A DNA stretch of 10,608 bases from CAZRGV01 sp964599655 (GTDB lineage Bacteria > Planctomycetota > Planctomycetia > Isosphaerales > Isosphaeraceae). How positions within the stretch are numbered: position 1 is the first letter of the stretch; each line of letters begins with the position of its first letter. Where the stretch lies: positions 1-10,608 of the forward strand of contig CAZRGV010000177.1 in the NCBI GenBank assembly GCA_964599655.1. The letters run 5' to 3'. Positions 1 to 6,580 of the stretch are shown piece by piece. Both the position numbers and the translations under genes were made by a program. The notes beneath the pieces are model-generated. The model had not been told where the DNA came from, searched no databases, and worked only from the letters and a program-made list of their open reading frames with translations.

Positions 1-1
1 A

Positions 2-136
2 TCGAGGAGGATGGTCCGCACGGCGGACCCTACCAGACTGACCATCAGCCTGGATCAGTTGCCGAGGGTGAACACGTTCTTCAACGACGACACCGGGATT
101 TACCTGGCGGTGTCGGGCCTCTGGATGTTCCGTTCA
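2..136 (+). other. protein-like open segment at the left edge, status unclear
   Basis: The frame that starts at base 2 is open and has high GC at third codon positions. It reads like ordinary protein, with a hydrophobic stretch containing TGIYLAVSGLWMF around bases 95-133. It could be the tail of a gene entering from the left. Against this, the frame does not stop at a natural end: it runs on through the antisense of the cupin gene to 697. An ATG at 11 has AGGAGG directly against it with no spacer, so a start there is unlikely. The opposite strand is also open here with the same wobble positions, so base composition cannot decide the strand. This may be a gene remnant or chance. Confidence 0.15.
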
Positions 137-619
137 GGCGGTCGGGGCGGGTGGCGGTTGGATCTCGAGGCCGTACTTGGGCGCGGTGGCGAGCAGGCGC
201 TCGATGTCGGCGTGGGTGACGGTTCCGGCCTCGGGGGAGCGGTCGTCGGTGGCCTCGCGGCCGATCTCGGCGAAGAACCGTTCGAGGCCGGCGGGGGTGA
301 CGAGAATCAATATCTTTGCCGGTGTGGAACCGACGTTCCGGAAGTGGTGCAGGCTGCCGCGCTCGAGGGTGATCCAGGTTCCGGGGGTGGCGAGGATGTG
401 CTCGCCGTCGGCGTGGAACTGGATCTGGCCTTCGAGCACGTAGAACGCCTCGTCCTCACGACGGTGAATGTGCGGCGGCGGGCCGCCGCCGGGTGGAACC
501 CAACCCTCGATCAGCGCGAACGCCTCGCCGGTCTCGTCGCCGCCGGTCTTGATCGTGTAGAGGTCGCCCACGACCCAGTACGATCGCCCCTCGCCCGCCT
601 TGAGCGAACCGGTCTTCAT
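134..619 (-). CDS. small single-domain cupin protein
   Basis: This 161-residue protein is a single cupin beta-barrel. Cupin motif 1 spans about residues 45-64, with His50, His52 and Glu57 as likely metal ligands. Motif 2 spans about residues 80-95 and supplies His91 (RGSLHHFRN). No signal peptide is visible, so it is probably cytoplasmic. Cupins of this size with a GGGPPPHIHRREDE core are often annotated as quercetin-dioxygenase-like or simply cupin 2. The substrate cannot be told from sequence. The C-terminal third is helical, then Pro-rich. The ATG at 619 is chosen because GGGAAAGGA sits 8 bases upstream; a GTG at 643 in the same frame has no such site. The gene lies 69 bases downstream of the DUF1501 gene on the same strand. 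The gap is relatively AT-rich, so an own promoter is possible, but I could not find a well-spaced one. Confidence 0.85.
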   Translation of the reverse strand: MKTGSLKAGEGRSYWVVGDLYTIKTGGDETGEAFALIEGWVPPGGGPPPHIHRREDEAFYVLEGQIQFHADGEHILATPGTWITLERGSLHHFRNVGSTPAKILILVTPAGLERFFAEIGREATDDRSPEAGTVTHADIERLLATAPKYGLEIQPPPAPTA

Positions 620-627
620 CCGTGCAA

Positions 628-636
628 TCCTTTCCC
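628..636 (-). promoter_or_regulatory. ribosome binding site that sets the cupin start
   Basis: The minus strand reads GGGAAAGGA here, 8 bases upstream of the ATG at 619. It would lie inside the reading frame if translation began at the upstream GTG (643), which favours the shorter protein. Confidence 0.6.
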
Positions 637-688
637 AACGCACCGATCAAAGGGATATTTGATAGGAAATCGTGTCGACGATTCTGTA

Positions 689-2146
689 TCAGAATAGCTC
701 GGCGATCGGCGCTCCGTTGTCGACGATGTAGCGCGGGCGGCCGACGAGATCGAGGTAGGTGGCGTCGAGCGGGACGCCCATGTGCTGGTAGATGGTGGCG
801 GCGAGGTCGGCGGGGGTGACGGGCCGGTCCTTGATGTGGCCGCCGTCGGCCTCGGTGGCGCCGATCACTTGACCGTGCCGCAGGCCGCCGCCGGCCATGG
901 CCATCGACATGACGACGGCCCAGTGGTTGCGGCCGTCGGTGCTGCCCTGGGTGCCCATCATGGGGGTGCGGCCGAACTCGCCCATGGCGATGACCAGCAC
1001 GTCGTCGAGCAGGCCGCGCTCGTCGAGGTCGGAGACCAGCGTGGTGATCAGGTGGTCGAAGATCGGCAGGAGGGGTTTGAGGCCCTTGGAGATGCCGCCG
1101 TAGGGCGGGATGTTGTCGCCGTGGTTGTCCCAGGTGCCCGAGGCGGGGTGGTAGCTCAGGTCGAGGGTGACGAAGGCGACGCCGGCCTCGACAAGGCGGC
1201 GGGCGAGCAACGCCTGCTGGCACCAGAGGTGCTTGCCGTAGCGGTCGCGGACGGCTTGCGGCTCGCGCTCGATGTCGAAGGCCTCGCGGGCGCGGCGGCC
1301 GAGGAGCAGTTCGACGGCCTGCTGGCCGAACTGGTCGAGTGCCTCGACCGAGCCGGAGCGGTCGAGCTGGCGTCGGAGCTGGTCGAGGTCTTCGAGCAGG
1401 GCGCGGCGGTCGTAGAGGCGCTCTTGGTTCAGGCCGTCGGGAAGGCGGAAGAAGTCGGCGCCGGTGGTCCGGCCGGTATCGACTCCGACGTTGGTGTACA
1501 CGGGGAGCTTGACGGCGTCGTCGGCGATGAACGGGTCGTACTGCTTGCCGAGGTAGCCGCCGTAGGCGATGTGCGAGCGCGACTTCTGGAAGGCGACGTA
1601 CGGCGGCATGCCGGGGTCGTTCGCCCCGTGGAACTTCGCGACGATCGAGCCGATCGCCGGGTACTTTTCCGCCTCGGGATTGACCCGGGCCTCAGCCAGG
1701 CGGTTGCCCGTCTGGAAGACTTTGTTCGGCTCGTGGTTGCTCAAGGTGGCGTCGACCGAGCGGAGGATCGTGAACTTGTCGAGCATGGCCGCTTGTTTCG
1801 GCAGGTGCTCGCAAATCCGCACGCCGGGCAGCTTCGTGGGGATGACGCCGAAGGGCCCTCGGTTCTGGAGAGGGCGGTCAGGCTTGGGGTCCCAGGTGTC
1901 GATGTGGCTCGGCCCGCCGGCCATCCAGAGCAGGATGACGCTCTTGTTGCCTCGAACCGGCCGACCGGCCGCGGCGGCCTCGGCGCGACCGCGGAGCAAG
2001 CCGGGAACGCTCAGGCCGGCCAGGCCCGCCAGGCTGGCCTTGAGCATGTTGCGACGGCTGGCCACGACCAGTCCTTCCCTCTCCCGAGCGCGAAGGCTGG
2101 TGAAGGCGTGCTGGTGGTCGTGTTCTGGTCGTCGTGCGTGGCTCAT
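689..2146 (-). CDS. DUF1501 family protein, Tat-exported
   Basis: This 485-residue protein belongs to the DUF1501 family, very abundant in planctomycetes and related in fold to the alkaline phosphatase/sulfatase superfamily. Visible family motifs are GGPSHIDTWDPKP just after the signal region, TWDNHGDN in the middle, GEFGRTP, RNHW, QVIGATEADGG, and the C-terminal RPVTPADLAATIYQHMGV. The N-terminus carries a twin-arginine motif, SRRNMLK at residues 30-36, followed by a hydrophobic Ala/Gly/Leu stretch, so export by Tat is expected. The enzymatic activity of the family is not established. DUF1501 genes usually sit beside a DUF1549/DUF1553 cytochrome-type gene; none is present here. Two starts are possible: ATG at 2146 (no clear ribosome site, upstream residues look coding) and GTG at 2065 (strong site, Tat motif at the extreme N-terminus). 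The frame stays open far upstream to 3055, but that extension is antisense-like noise. The family call is very secure; the start is not. Confidence 0.93.
   Translation of the reverse strand: MSHARRPEHDHQHAFTSLRAREREGLVVASRRNMLKASLAGLAGLSVPGLLRGRAEAAAAGRPVRGNKSVILLWMAGGPSHIDTWDPKPDRPLQNRGPFGVIPTKLPGVRICEHLPKQAAMLDKFTILRSVDATLSNHEPNKVFQTGNRLAEARVNPEAEKYPAIGSIVAKFHGANDPGMPPYVAFQKSRSHIAYGGYLGKQYDPFIADDAVKLPVYTNVGVDTGRTTGADFFRLPDGLNQERLYDRRALLEDLDQLRRQLDRSGSVEALDQFGQQAVELLLGRRAREAFDIEREPQAVRDRYGKHLWCQQALLARRLVEAGVAFVTLDLSYHPASGTWDNHGDNIPPYGGISKGLKPLLPIFDHLITTLVSDLDERGLLDDVLVIAMGEFGRTPMMGTQGSTDGRNHWAVVMSMAMAGGGLRHGQVIGATEADGGHIKDRPVTPADLAATIYQHMGVPLDATYLDLVGRPRYIVDNGAPIAELF
2072..2079 (-). promoter_or_regulatory. 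possible ribosome binding site for an alternative DUF1501 start
   Basis: The minus strand reads GGGAAGGA, followed by 6 bases and an in-frame GTG at 2065. Starting there would give a protein beginning only two residues before the SRRNMLK Tat motif. It is either the true start signal or a chance match inside Arg/Glu codons. Confidence 0.35.
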
Positions 2147-2199
2147 GGAAAACGTTCTCGGTCGGGACCCACGGTGGAAACCGATTCCACGCCGAGTCG

Positions 2200-2227
2200 A
2201 TCTTACCACGTTGGAGAGTTGTTTGAA
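2200..2227 (-). promoter_or_regulatory. weak candidate promoter of the DUF1501 gene
   Basis: In the 142-base gap upstream of the DUF1501 gene the minus strand has TTCAAA (2227-2222), a 16-base spacer and TAAGAT (2205-2200). Each box matches four of six sigma70 consensus bases. A short inverted repeat, GTGGAA with TTCCAC (2174-2190), lies between it and the start codon. The gap is AT-richer than its surroundings, which supports a regulatory role, but the boxes are weak. Confidence 0.25.
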
Positions 2228-2288
2228 GTAGAAAACCTGGCGGAATTCTCCGTCGTTTTCGTTTCGATCCACGCGACGGGAAGGGATG

Positions 2289-2597
2289 CTACGTCTCGAC
2301 GACCCGCGCGTGGCGGACGCCCTGATCCTTGAGCCACTGGAGGAAGGCTTCCTGTTCCTCGCTGAGTTCGACCTCGGTTTTGTTGGCGGTATCGAGGGGG
2401 GAGACGAGGTAGAGGGCGCCGTCGTCGAGGATCGCGTCGATCTCGGTGGGGTCGAACCAGTACTCGTTTTCGCCGAGGGGGGGGACGCCTGGGGCGTCGG
2501 CGGGGCTGGCGAAGTAGACGAGCTGGGTGCGGAGCCGGGCCGAGATGGGTTTCGGCGGCACGTTGGGGCGGTCGATGGGCTGGAGGGTGAGGGCCAT
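2289..2597 (-). CDS. unrecognised 102-residue protein
   Basis: I do not recognise this protein. It is acidic and looks cytoplasmic: no signal peptide and no membrane segment. The N-terminus is Pro-rich (PNVPPKPISARLRTQLVYF). A central part carries NEYWFDPTEIDAILDDGALY, and a helical Glu-rich segment near the C-terminus (LSEEQEAFLQWLKDQG) resembles a short recognition-type helix. Codons are GC-rich at the third position and the composition is protein-like, unlike the Arg/Pro-rich shadow frames over the same bases. No clear ribosome binding site precedes the ATG at 2597. It lies 85 bases after the 159-residue gene and 142 bases before DUF1501, all on one strand, so it may be co-transcribed with the former. 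Confidence 0.6.
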   Translation of the reverse strand: MALTLQPIDRPNVPPKPISARLRTQLVYFASPADAPGVPPLGENEYWFDPTEIDAILDDGALYLVSPLDTANKTEVELSEEQEAFLQWLKDQGVRHARVVET

Positions 2598-2682
2598 GGC
2601 CGAGCACCGTCGAGGTCGAGCGGCCCGGCTCCGGGCCGCGTGGCGGGGGACGAAGGTCGCGAGGCGAGGGGAGCGATCGGGC

Positions 2683-3162
2683 CTAATCGGGCTCGGGCCA
2701 GATGCGAAGCCGGGGTCTGGACGCGGCGATGTCCTCTTCGTACTCCCAGGGGTGCGCCTCGCCGAACTCGCAGGCCACGTCGGCGAGGCTGTCGAGGGCG
2801 TCCCAGACCCGCTCGTCGCAGGCGCCGTGGACGATTCGCCCGAGCAGGCTGCCCTCGATGCTGAGCTCCCAGGTCAGGTGGAACCGCTCCGACCATCGGC
2901 AGAGGACCTCGAGGAGGATTCGCAGGTCGTGGGTCTCGTTCGGACCGATTTCGTCCGGGTCGTCGCGGTTGCGGACGTCGGGCAGAAGAAACAGCTTGCT
3001 CCAGCCGGTGAGCAGGCCGTGATCCAGCTCGGGGTCGAGTCTCGGCGGCTCGCAAAGGGTCCAGAGGCGGTCGGGGACGTCGATCTCGGCCTGCTCGAGG
3101 ATCTCGGCGGCCAGGTCGGGCGGAACCGGATGCGTGGTTGAGTAGGCGAGGATCACACCCAT
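2683..3162 (-). CDS. unrecognised acidic 159-residue protein
   Basis: I do not recognise a family. The protein is strongly acidic and rich in Leu, Trp and Asp/Glu, with no signal peptide or membrane helix, so it is probably a soluble cytoplasmic protein. Notable segments are an N-terminal ILAYSTTHPVPPDLAAEIL, a middle helix HDLRILLEVLCRWSERFHL, and a C-terminal tail with HPWEYEEDI. Five Trp residues and four Cys residues suggest a folded globular domain. The ATG at 3162 has GGAG 8 bases upstream. It starts 73 bases after the BNR gene ends, in the same direction. A small hairpin (GGATCA, 3-base loop, TGATCC; 3214-3228) lies in that gap but has no T-run on the transcribed side. The function is unknown. 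Confidence 0.7.
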   Translation of the reverse strand: MGVILAYSTTHPVPPDLAAEILEQAEIDVPDRLWTLCEPPRLDPELDHGLLTGWSKLFLLPDVRNRDDPDEIGPNETHDLRILLEVLCRWSERFHLTWELSIEGSLLGRIVHGACDERVWDALDSLADVACEFGEAHPWEYEEDIAASRPRLRIWPEPD

Positions 3163-3235
3163 GGAAAGTGCTCCGCGGCGAGCTCGGGGGTCAGGACGCG
3201 ACGTGGGGTCCTGGGATCAGGTTGATCCGTTCCGT

Positions 3236-4354
3236 TCAATGAGCCGGAGACAGCACCAGGACGGCAATTCCCCGTCGGTCGCCGGAGGGAACCTCCCAGG
3301 CGGCGACGACCGGGGCGTCGTCTCGGGGGCCGGAGGCGACCACGGGATCGTTGGCCGACTCGGCCAGGGTGGTCGGGTCGTGGCCGCCCGAGGCGAGGGC
3401 CAGCAAGCGGCCCGGCCGGCGTTCGAGCCAGACGGAGATCGGCCCGTTGGGCGAGGGGGCCGTCCAGATTTGGGCACCGGGGCCGAGCGAGCGCTCGGGG
3501 CGACCGGGCGCCGCGGTGAAGACCTGGCCGGCTCGCATCCAGGACGTTGAGACGGCGCCTCGGGGACCGGCGGCGATGGCGCCTCCGTCCATCGGGCAGA
3601 GGTCGATGATCCAGGACTTCTGGCCGAGCTTCTCGGCCGGTTCGAAGGACTGGCCGCCGTTTCGGGAGCGGGCGAGGTACATGTCGCGCGCCCCCTTGAG
3701 CTGGTTGCGCCACATGACGTAGAGCGTGCCGTCGGGGGCGAACGAGACCGAGGGGTGGCAGCAGGGGCAAATGGCTCCGTCGGGCGAGCGGTAGACCGGA
3801 ACGTCGGGCTCCCAGGTTTCGCCGGAGTCGGTTGAGCGGGCGCCGAAGACTTCCATCGCGCCGTTGCGGAGATCGAGCCAGGCGCAGAAGACCGTTCCGT
3901 CGGGTCGCGAGGCGAGGGCGTGCAGGCCCTCCCGAGCGGAGGCGATGACGTCGTTGACGCGTTCGGGTCCGCTCCAGGTCTGTCCGAGGTCGGTGGAGCG
4001 CCAGGCCATGACGTCGCCATCCTTGCCCATGCCCTGGGCTCCGCCGATGGCGGTGACGATCAGGGCCCTGTCGGTCGCGGCGATCCGAGGACCGCGCCGC
4101 ATGCCGAGGGCGAGCGTCGGCAACTGGCCGACGGAGACCGGGGTGTGGAAGCTCTGGCCGCCGTCGGTCGAGACGGCGCAACGGATTTCCCGGCCGACGC
4201 CGAAGGCGACGAAGATCCGGCCCTGACCGTCGACGGCCACCTGCGGCTGCTTGGCCGCGGGGTCGTCGATCACCATGACCGGGACCGGAGCGGGAGAGGC
4301 TCCCAGGGCGCAGGCGAGAAGTCCGAGGCCGAGAAAGGCGTACCGTCGCGACAT
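3236..4354 (-). CDS. exported BNR/Asp-box (sialidase-like) beta-propeller protein
   Basis: This 372-residue protein has the Asp-box repeats of sialidase-type beta-propellers: STDGGQSF (62-69), STDLGQTW (120-127), STDSGETW (174-181), and a degenerate SRNGGQSF (230-237). The N-terminus is a signal peptide of about 20 residues. Cys15 in GLLAC could be a weak lipobox, otherwise a cut after ALGA is plausible. It should act outside the cytoplasm. A CPCCH cluster at 196-200 precedes a DGTLYVMWRN strand; Cys-rich clusters of this kind recur in planctomycete and Bacteroidetes BNR proteins, possibly for metal or redox use. The Arg triad and Tyr nucleophile of true sialidases are not obvious, so glycan cleavage should not be assumed. 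The start at 4354 has AGAGGAA 6 bases upstream. It is the first gene of the minus-strand run and has the best promoter in the window. Confidence 0.85.
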   Translation of the reverse strand: MSRRYAFLGLGLLACALGASPAPVPVMVIDDPAAKQPQVAVDGQGRIFVAFGVGREIRCAVSTDGGQSFHTPVSVGQLPTLALGMRRGPRIAATDRALIVTAIGGAQGMGKDGDVMAWRSTDLGQTWSGPERVNDVIASAREGLHALASRPDGTVFCAWLDLRNGAMEVFGARSTDSGETWEPDVPVYRSPDGAICPCCHPSVSFAPDGTLYVMWRNQLKGARDMYLARSRNGGQSFEPAEKLGQKSWIIDLCPMDGGAIAAGPRGAVSTSWMRAGQVFTAAPGRPERSLGPGAQIWTAPSPNGPISVWLERRPGRLLALASGGHDPTTLAESANDPVVASGPRDDAPVVAAWEVPSGDRRGIAVLVLSPAH

Positions 4355-4410
4355 GCTGCGTTCCTCTGGCGGATGGCCCGTCGTCGTGGATCTCGGGAAG
4401 GTTGACGATG

Positions 4411-4440
4411 AGTGTAAGGCGGGGTCTTGACGGATGTCAA
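4411..4440 (-). promoter_or_regulatory. sigma70-type promoter of the BNR gene
   Basis: The minus strand has a perfect TTGACA (4440-4435), an 18-base spacer, and TACACT (4416-4411), which matches four of six -10 bases. Transcription would begin near 4404, giving a leader of about 50 bases before the ATG at 4354. It is likely the main promoter for the BNR gene and possibly for the genes behind it. Confidence 0.5.
4427..4440. promoter_or_regulatory. palindrome over the -35 box, candidate operator
   Basis: TTGAC and GTCAA flank a GGAT centre, giving a 14-base interrupted palindrome that contains the -35 hexamer of the minus-strand promoter. A repressor bound here would block that promoter. A further TTGACG occurs at 4402-4407. 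No regulator gene is in the window, so this rests on position alone. Confidence 0.25.
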
Positions 4441-4472
4441 CGGCGAGACGTCGTGTCCGGGGGAGGTGTCTC

Positions 4473-4494
4473 CGCCCCCTTGCGAATGGGGGCG
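4473..4494. repeat. GC-rich inverted repeat in the divergent gap
   Basis: CGCCCCC (4473-4479) and GGGGGCG (4488-4494) form a perfect 7-bp stem around an 8-base loop. It lies between the two divergent promoters and overlaps the weak plus-strand -35 box. It could be a regulator site, a short genomic repeat, or a barrier between divergent transcription units. Confidence 0.4.
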
Positions 4495-4508
4495 AGGGCC
4501 GCTACTTT
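4480..4508 (+). promoter_or_regulatory. weak candidate promoter of the glycosylation operon
   Basis: TTGCGA (4480-4485), a 17-base spacer and TACTTT (4503-4508) stand 57 bases upstream of the GTG start. The match to consensus is partial (four and three of six). Spacing and place are right, but in GC-rich DNA this is weak evidence. Confidence 0.25.
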
Positions 4509-4511
4509 TGA

Positions 4512-4526
4512 CCGGACGACGTCCGG
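4512..4526 (+). other. hairpin in the likely leader of the glycosylation operon
   Basis: CCGGAC and GTCCGG form a 6-bp stem with a 3-base loop, just after the putative -10 box and 39 bases before the start codon. It could shape the leader RNA or be a dimeric protein-binding site. Confidence 0.25.
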
Positions 4527-4565
4527 CTCGGTCGGACGCGAGCCATCGTCGGAAGGCAGCAACGA

Positions 4566-5576
4566 GTGTCGCGGCCGCGCTGGAAGAAGACCGTGGAGAA
4601 GGTCGCGGTCAACGCGGTCATGGCCGGCGCCGGCCCGGTGCACCTGGTCGCCGTCGGCCGCCACATCGCGCGCACCTGGAGCGACCTGCGGTCGCACGGC
4701 GAGCTTCCGCGATTCGACCTGTCGTGGATGGGCCTGGCGTTGCTGTTGTATCTGGCGGGCCTTTGCAGCTTTGGGCTGTGGTTCGGCCAAATCATGCGGG
4801 CGAGCCCGACGCCGGTCGGGCGGCTGTCGGCCTTGCGGGCGTACCTGATCAGCCACCTGGGCAAGTACGTGCCGGGCAAGGCGCTGGTGGTCGTGATGCG
4901 GGTCGCGCTGGTGACGCCGTACGGCGCGCGACCGGCGACGGCGGCGTTCGCCACCCTGTACGAGACCCTGGTGATGATGGCGTCGGGCGGATTGGTCGCG
5001 GCGATCGGGTTTGCGCTCGCACCGTCGAGGCGGTTGACGATCGCGCTGGGTCCGCTTGGCTCGTTGGTCGTGCCGCTGGCCTGGCTGGCCCTGGCTCCCG
5101 GCCTGGGCTTGCTGCTGCTGACCTGGCCTCGCGTGTTCCCGCGGTTGACGCGCCTGATGAGCCTGCCGTTTCCGGGCGTTGGTCCGGATGCCCTGCCAAG
5201 CGTGCGGCATCGGCTGCTGGCCGAGGGCCTGCTCTGGTCGCTGGTGGGCTGGACCTTGCTGGGTCTGAGCCAGGTGGCGGTGATTCGCGGTCTCTCGCCG
5301 ACGGGCCTGCCGGTTTCGGCCTGGCCTCTGGCGTTGGCCAGCGTGGCGCTGGCGACGGTGGCCGGCTTCGTCGTCGCGCTGGCTCCGGGCGGTCTGGGGG
5401 TTCGCGAGTGGGTGCTCTGGACCAGCCTCGGGGCGGTGATCGACCATGACCGCGCGGTGATCTCGTCGCTGGCGCTTCGATTGATCTGGGTTGTCGGCGA
5501 GGGCCTGGCGGCCGGCGTTCTCGCCCTCGTTCGTCCGTCGTTGCCCTTACCTGACCCTCGGCCCGAGTCGCCATGA
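4566..5576 (+). CDS. lysylphosphatidylglycerol synthase-type (UPF0104-like) integral membrane protein
   Basis: This 336-residue protein is almost wholly hydrophobic, with roughly seven to eight membrane helices beginning near residue 54. Two hallmarks of the LPG_synthase_TM family (the flippase-like half of MprF and stand-alone relatives) are visible: SHLGKYVPGK at 96-105 and APGGLGVRE at 273-281. There is no aminoacyl-transferase domain. Relatives are often found beside GT2 and GT-C genes, where a role in moving lipids or lipid-linked sugars is suspected but seldom proved. The GTG start at 4566 has GGAAGG 9 bases upstream. The stop overlaps the next ATG as ATGA (5573-5576), so translation of the glycosyltransferase is probably coupled. 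The N-terminal 45 residues are basic and probably cytoplasmic. It is the first gene of a three-gene operon. Confidence 0.88.
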   Translation: MSRPRWKKTVEKVAVNAVMAGAGPVHLVAVGRHIARTWSDLRSHGELPRFDLSWMGLALLLYLAGLCSFGLWFGQIMRASPTPVGRLSALRAYLISHLGKYVPGKALVVVMRVALVTPYGARPATAAFATLYETLVMMASGGLVAAIGFALAPSRRLTIALGPLGSLVVPLAWLALAPGLGLLLLTWPRVFPRLTRLMSLPFPGVGPDALPSVRHRLLAEGLLWSLVGWTLLGLSQVAVIRGLSPTGLPVSAWPLALASVALATVAGFVVALAPGGLGVREWVLWTSLGAVIDHDRAVISSLALRLIWVVGEGLAAGVLALVRPSLPLPDPRPESP

Positions 5577-6580
5577 TCAGCGTCGTCATTCCGATCCATA
5601 ATGAGGAAGAGAGCCTGAACGAGCTGCACAAGGAGCTCGACCGGGCCTTTGTCGATCGCGGCGAGGTCGAGTTCGTGTTCGTGGACGACGGCAGCCGGGA
5701 CGGCTCCTGGCGCGTCGTGAAGACGCTGATCGCGCTCGATCCGCGCGTGCGAGGAATTCGGTTCCGCCGCAACTTCGGCAAGGCCGCGGCCTTGACGGCC
5801 GGCTTCGAGGCCTCGCGAGGGGCCATCGTCTTCACGCTCGACGGCGACCTTCAGGACGACCCGGCCGAGATTCCCAACTTCCTCGAAAAGCTGGACGAGG
5901 GGTTCGACGTCGTCAGCGGCTGGAAGAAGACGAGGCACGACCCCTGGCACAAGGTCTGGCCCAGCCGCGTGTTCAACGCGATGGTCAGCGGCCTGACCGG
6001 CTGCCACTTGCATGACCATAACTGCGGATTCAAAGTCTACCGTCGCGAGGTGCTCGACGAGGTGGGCATCTACGGCGAGCTGCATCGATTCGTGCCGGTG
6101 CTGGCCCACGCCAAGGGGTTCCGCGTCGGCGAGCTCGTGGTCCACCACCGGGCGAGGAAGTTCGGCCGGTCGAAATACGGCGTGGCCCGGCTGGTCAAGG
6201 GGTTTCTGGATCTGCTGACCGTCCGGTTCCTGACGCGATTCGGCCAGCGCCCGCTGCACGTTCTGGGAGCGATCGGTCTGGCGTCGTTCGTGCTGGGCGG
6301 GCTGGGGCTGACATACCTGGCCATCGAGTGGCTGCTGGGCCACCGGCCGATCGGCGACCGGCCCTTACTGATCTACTCGGCCACGCTGATGGGCGTGGGA
6401 ACCCAGCTCGTTTGCATGGGGATTCTGGCCGAGCTGGTCACGTCGTACAGCATCCAGGCCAAGGATACCTACAGCATCGCCGAGACCCTGGAGTCCGAGG
6501 CTCCGCCCCCCCGCACGGTTCCGTCTTCGGTGGGCGAATCGCCGATCGCTTCGAAACCAGGAGAGTTGACCGATGGATGA
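5573..6580 (+). CDS. GT2 family polyprenyl-phosphate glycosyltransferase
   Basis: This 335-residue enzyme probably transfers a sugar from a nucleotide sugar to polyprenyl phosphate at the inner face of the membrane. The GT-A domain fills residues 1-220: the opening strand MISVVIPIHNEEESL, VDDGSRDGS (37-45), FRRNFGKAAAL (64-74), and the metal-binding DGDLQDDP (90-97). HNCGFKVYRR (149-158) and HHRARKFGRSKYG (191-203) are typical of the DPM1/ArnC/GtrB-like branch. Two membrane helices follow, at about 228-250 and 266-288, as in GtrB-type enzymes. The tail after 305 is Pro/Ser-rich. No Shine-Dalgarno motif precedes the ATG, which overlaps the previous stop by four bases, so coupled translation is likely. 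It overlaps the next gene by eight bases. The sugar cannot be predicted. Confidence 0.93.
   Translation: MISVVIPIHNEEESLNELHKELDRAFVDRGEVEFVFVDDGSRDGSWRVVKTLIALDPRVRGIRFRRNFGKAAALTAGFEASRGAIVFTLDGDLQDDPAEIPNFLEKLDEGFDVVSGWKKTRHDPWHKVWPSRVFNAMVSGLTGCHLHDHNCGFKVYRREVLDEVGIYGELHRFVPVLAHAKGFRVGELVVHHRARKFGRSKYGVARLVKGFLDLLTVRFLTRFGQRPLHVLGAIGLASFVLGGLGLTYLAIEWLLGHRPIGDRPLLIYSATLMGVGTQLVCMGILAELVTSYSIQAKDTYSIAETLESEAPPPRTVPSSVGESPIASKPGELTDG

Noticed and set aside
13..29. Perfect 7-bp hairpin (GGTCCGC / GCGGACC) as terminator of the cupin gene
   Set aside because: It lies over 100 bases after the stop and no T-run follows on the minus strand; too weak to call.
782..2332. Long plus-strand open frame antisense to DUF1501
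   Set aside because: It shares wobble positions with the real gene and has low-complexity Val/Gly/Ala/Glu content; such mirror frames are common in GC-rich DNA.
2147..3055. Upstream extension of the DUF1501 frame to 3055
   Set aside because: The extension reads as Arg/Pro/Ser-rich shadow sequence over two better coding frames, and the Tat signal region marks the real N-terminus.
3214..3228. Small hairpin after the BNR gene as a terminator
   Set aside because: Six-bp stem with no following T-tract on the minus strand; the next gene follows closely in the same direction.
4502..6343. 613-residue minus-strand open frame opposite the glycosylation operon
   Set aside because: The translation is Gln/Arg/Pro-rich with no domain, while the plus strand holds recognised membrane and GT2 motifs with overlapping starts.
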